From a bacterium (GTDB taxonomy: Bacteria; Actinomycetota; Acidimicrobiia; Acidimicrobiales; Ilumatobacteraceae): 7,353 bases of DNA. The notes beneath the pieces were generated by a model. The model was not told where the DNA came from. It made no database searches and saw only the letters and a program-made list of their open reading frames with translations. This document shows positions 5,598 through 7,353 of the stretch, piece by piece. Every line of letters starts with the position of its first letter. The first letter of the stretch is position 1. The DNA is taken from contig JAPOIQ010000051.1 in NCBI GenBank assembly GCA_029978815.1, positions 1 to 7,353 on the forward strand. Direction: 5' to 3'. A program made the position numbers and the translations under genes.

Positions 5598-6992
5598 CTA
5601 TCCAATCCGCTCAGATCGTCCGAGGAGACCCTGTGGTCGGACGAGCAAGATGACCACCAACATGAGGAGCGCACCAACATTTTTCATGTCTGCGGGGATA
5701 ACCAGCGTTGACAACTGAATGAAGATTCCAACGATGATGCTCCCGAACAGGGCGCCGTAAGCCGTTCCGAGTCCTCCGAGCGTCACCCCGGCAAACATGA
5801 GGAGAAGAATCCGGAAACCCATCTCCCAGCTGATCGCCTCGGTGACTCCAAACAAAACACCACCGAGACCTGCGAGCGCACCACCAAAGATCCAGACGAG
5901 TGAAATCACACGCTCTACATCGATACCCGTCGACTCGGCGAGGTCTCGGTTGTCTGAAACCGCTCGCATCGCCTTACCCATTCGTGTGAATTGGAGACCA
6001 GACGCCACTCCGATAAGAACGAGAAGCGAGATGATCATCAGCGCCAAATCCTTCGGAGCGAGCCGGAACCATCCAAGATCCCATTGTTCCTGCAACTGGA
6101 AATCACTAAACCGCTTTGCACGTCCACCAAAGAAATACAAGATGATGTAGCGGAACAGGATTGAGAAACCTATAGACACAACCAGGGCTGCGACCAGGCT
6201 CGAGCCACGTCGCCTCATTCGGGCCCAAACTACGTTATTGAAGGCCCCACCAAGAGCGCCACCCACGATGACTACGATCACCGCTGCAGCAATGAGAGGT
6301 ATTCGAAGTCCAAAAATTCCAGTCACGTTCAGTAGGTAGCCAAACACCGCTCCAAACGTCACAGCCTCCGCATGCGCAAAGTTTGTCAAGCCCGTTGTCC
6401 CATAAATGAGTGACAGGCCGATAGCGCACATTGCGATGATCAATCCGAACTTTAAGCCGTCAACGATCAGTTGAATAACCCTTATGTTGTTAGAGGAGGC
6501 TTCACCGCTCTCTCCAACAGTCACAGAGACAGTCGGGGTTGTCTCACCACCCGATGTTGCGGTACCAGTTGACACCGCTCCTTCAAGGATGAGCGGAAAG
6601 AGAGTGGACTTTGAATTTCCCTCAACAATTCGAACTTCGGCGGGGTTCTTATCGGGGTTTTTCAACACGACACCATTTGGCAGAGTCGAAGGATCGAGTG
6701 TGATCTGATATGTCCCGGGCTGCAGCGGAATTCTCCACGAACCGTCGACGTCGGATGAGGAACTTCCCATTTCAACGCCTGCTTCGTCGGTAGCAGTCAT
6801 TAGGACTCCTTCGGCCCCCGTTTTTTGCCCCGATTCGTCCTTGTAGCTGAGCGAACCCTTTACCTCAGTGCCATCATCTTGGGCATGTGAGACGCTGTAA
6901 GGCGACAACACACAGATAGATGCAACTGCAACCGCAATTCCTACACGGATGCCCCTCTTCGTGAGACCGACTAACGATTCATTTAGTTGCAT
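5598..6992 (-). CDS. livH: ABC transporter permease, LivH family, with exported N-terminal beta domain
   Basis: The C-terminal part (about 169-464) is an ordinary LivH permease of some 295 residues. It has GLIIAMCAIGLSLIYGTTGL (183-202), TNFAHAEAVTFGA (203-215), a coupling loop GKAMRAVSDNRDLAESTGID (339-358), a glycine-rich FGGALAGLGGVLFG (369-382) and RPQGLLG (452-458). Before it stand about 168 extra residues. These comprise a signal-peptide-like segment (KRGIR, hydrophobic 17-30, SHA ending at 37), a beta-rich domain at about 43-138, and a Ser/Thr/Gly linker at about 139-168. The extra domain, with GVLMTATDEAG, DVDGSWRIPLQPGTYQITLD (81-100) and a late VRIVEG strand, resembles carboxypeptidase-regulatory/SpaA-type prealbumin-like folds. 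It would lie outside the membrane, where it could contact the lipoprotein receptor or the cell wall (inference). The gene leads the four-gene operon. No good Shine-Dalgarno precedes the ATG; a TAGTCT eight bases upstream suggests near-leaderless transcription. Family is sure; the role of the extension is unknown. Confidence 0.92.
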   Translation of the reverse strand: MQLNESLVGLTKRGIRVGIAVAVASICVLSPYSVSHAQDDGTEVKGSLSYKDESGQKTGAEGVLMTATDEAGVEMGSSSSDVDGSWRIPLQPGTYQITLDPSTLPNGVVLKNPDKNPAEVRIVEGNSKSTLFPLILEGAVSTGTATSGGETTPTVSVTVGESGEASSNNIRVIQLIVDGLKFGLIIAMCAIGLSLIYGTTGLTNFAHAEAVTFGAVFGYLLNVTGIFGLRIPLIAAAVIVVIVGGALGGAFNNVVWARMRRRGSSLVAALVVSIGFSILFRYIILYFFGGRAKRFSDFQLQEQWDLGWFRLAPKDLALMIISLLVLIGVASGLQFTRMGKAMRAVSDNRDLAESTGIDVERVISLVWIFGGALAGLGGVLFGVTEAISWEMGFRILLLMFAGVTLGGLGTAYGALFGSIIVGIFIQLSTLVIPADMKNVGALLMLVVILLVRPQGLLGRSERIG

Positions 6993-7000
6993 CGGGTGGA

Positions 7001-7006
7001 AGACTA
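7001..7006 (-). promoter_or_regulatory. Candidate -10 box for the livHMGF operon, near-leaderless start
   Basis: On the minus strand TAGTCT fits the actinobacterial TAnnnT -10 pattern and lies eight bases before the livH-like ATG (6992-6990). This would put the transcription start at or within a couple of bases of the start codon. The absence of a Shine-Dalgarno sequence before that ATG fits leaderless translation, which is common in actinobacteria. No convincing -35 box stands at the expected place (7024-7029, CGATGG), so an activator may be needed, or the call may be wrong. Confidence 0.3.
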
Positions 7007-7033
7007 GCGGCTTTTTGCGGCGCCCATCGTGTG

Positions 7034-7050
7034 GTTGAACAACTCAGCGG
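7034..7050 (+). promoter_or_regulatory. Imperfect palindrome, candidate operator (copy 2)
   Basis: GTTGAACAACTCAGCGG differs from the copy at 1504-1520 at two of 17 positions, in the same strand sense. It lies 42 bases upstream of the livH-like start, in the only non-coding gap before that operon and directly after the stop of the RDD gene. If transcription starts near 6993, the site is centred about 48 bases upstream, where an activator could work without a good -35 box. Confidence 0.35.
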
Positions 7051-7353
7051 TCAGACCTTCACGACAATGGTTCCCGCCACCTTGTCATGCCAGGTTTGAC
7101 GATCTTTATCCCAAATCATCCAGAGGTAGCCGAGATAGAGAATTTGACCCGAGATGATGTTTCCAAACAGCTCGCGACCAAATGCTCGCCAAAAGCCCGG
7201 GGGTTGCCCATCAGAGACTCGAACCACTTTGACACCAACGATCTTCCGACCCCAGGTTTGGCCAGTTTTGCCCTCTGCCCTGACGTACAAGAGGATCACA
7301 CCCAAGATGCCGAGGACGATGAGAGCGACCCCGCCAGCAACCGATGAACCCGA
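7051..7353 (-). CDS. RDD family membrane protein, C-terminal part (cut by window edge)
   Basis: The frame is open to the right edge, so only the last 100 residues are present and the real start lies beyond 7353; the TTG at 7305 need not be the start. The first visible residues form a hydrophobic segment (VAGGVALIVLGILGVILLYV) followed by GKTGQTWGRKIVGVKVVR. That motif is the diagnostic core of the RDD domain, a small integral membrane domain of unknown function. After it come GFWRAFGRELFG, a second hydrophobic stretch ending in YLGYLWMIWD, and the typical ending DKDRQTWHDKVAGTIVV, which carries the conserved aspartates. It lies upstream of the LivH-like gene on the same strand with a 58-base gap. 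Read-through into the transporter operon is possible, but the gap holds a candidate promoter and operator. No functional link to the transporter is shown. Confidence 0.85.
   Translation of the reverse strand, partial: SGSSVAGGVALIVLGILGVILLYVRAEGKTGQTWGRKIVGVKVVRVSDGQPPGFWRAFGRELFGNIISGQILYLGYLWMIWDKDRQTWHDKVAGTIVVKV

Noticed and set aside
7303..7305. TTG at 7305 as the start of the RDD protein
   Set aside because: The frame stays open to the window edge and encodes the first half of a membrane segment there, so the gene almost certainly starts outside the window.

Overview
The window looks like chromosome from an actinomycete, plausibly a moderate-GC aquatic lineage such as Acidimicrobiia. 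The grounds are the mid-50s GC impression, a lipoprotein and ABC proteins of actinobacterial style, and a secreted protein built from a repeat (PTR-[IL]-[LF]-D-[TS]-R ... NVTAV-PT-GF-T-P ... P-ASNLN ... D-GYF) that is common in actinobacterial exported proteins. The lineage is inferred from family resemblance only.

Layout. (1) From the left edge to 1494, on the + strand, lies the 3' part of a gene for an exported protein with three copies of a roughly 120-150 residue repeat. Its annotated ATG at 88 has no ribosome binding site and no signal peptide, and the bases before it read as natural protein in another frame, so the 5' end is probably missing or frameshifted. (2) 1495-1654 is a promoter and leader region. 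(3) 1655-2890 (+) encodes a lipoprotein solute-binding protein of the LivK/amide-binding family. (4) A perfect 14-bp hairpin with a GAAA loop at 2916-2947 separates it from the next, convergent operon. (5) 3019-6992 (-) is a tight four-gene operon read leftwards: LivH-like permease (with an extra exported N-terminal domain), LivM-like permease, LivG-like ATPase and LivF-like ATPase. (6) 7051 to the right edge (-) is the C-terminal part of an RDD-family membrane protein.

Together the five central genes make one complete branched-chain-amino-acid-type (HAAT family) ABC importer: a lipid-anchored receptor, two permeases and two ATPases. The receptor gene and the permease/ATPase operon are separate transcription units that meet tail to tail. 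The substrate cannot be told from sequence; amino acids, amides or urea are all handled by this family.

The items most worth a second look are the exported beta-domain fused in front of the LivH permease; a 17-base imperfect palindrome that matches at 15 of 17 positions and lies upstream of both transporter transcription units, as a shared operator would; and the apparent frameshift at about position 72. No RNA genes, mobile elements or CRISPR arrays were seen.
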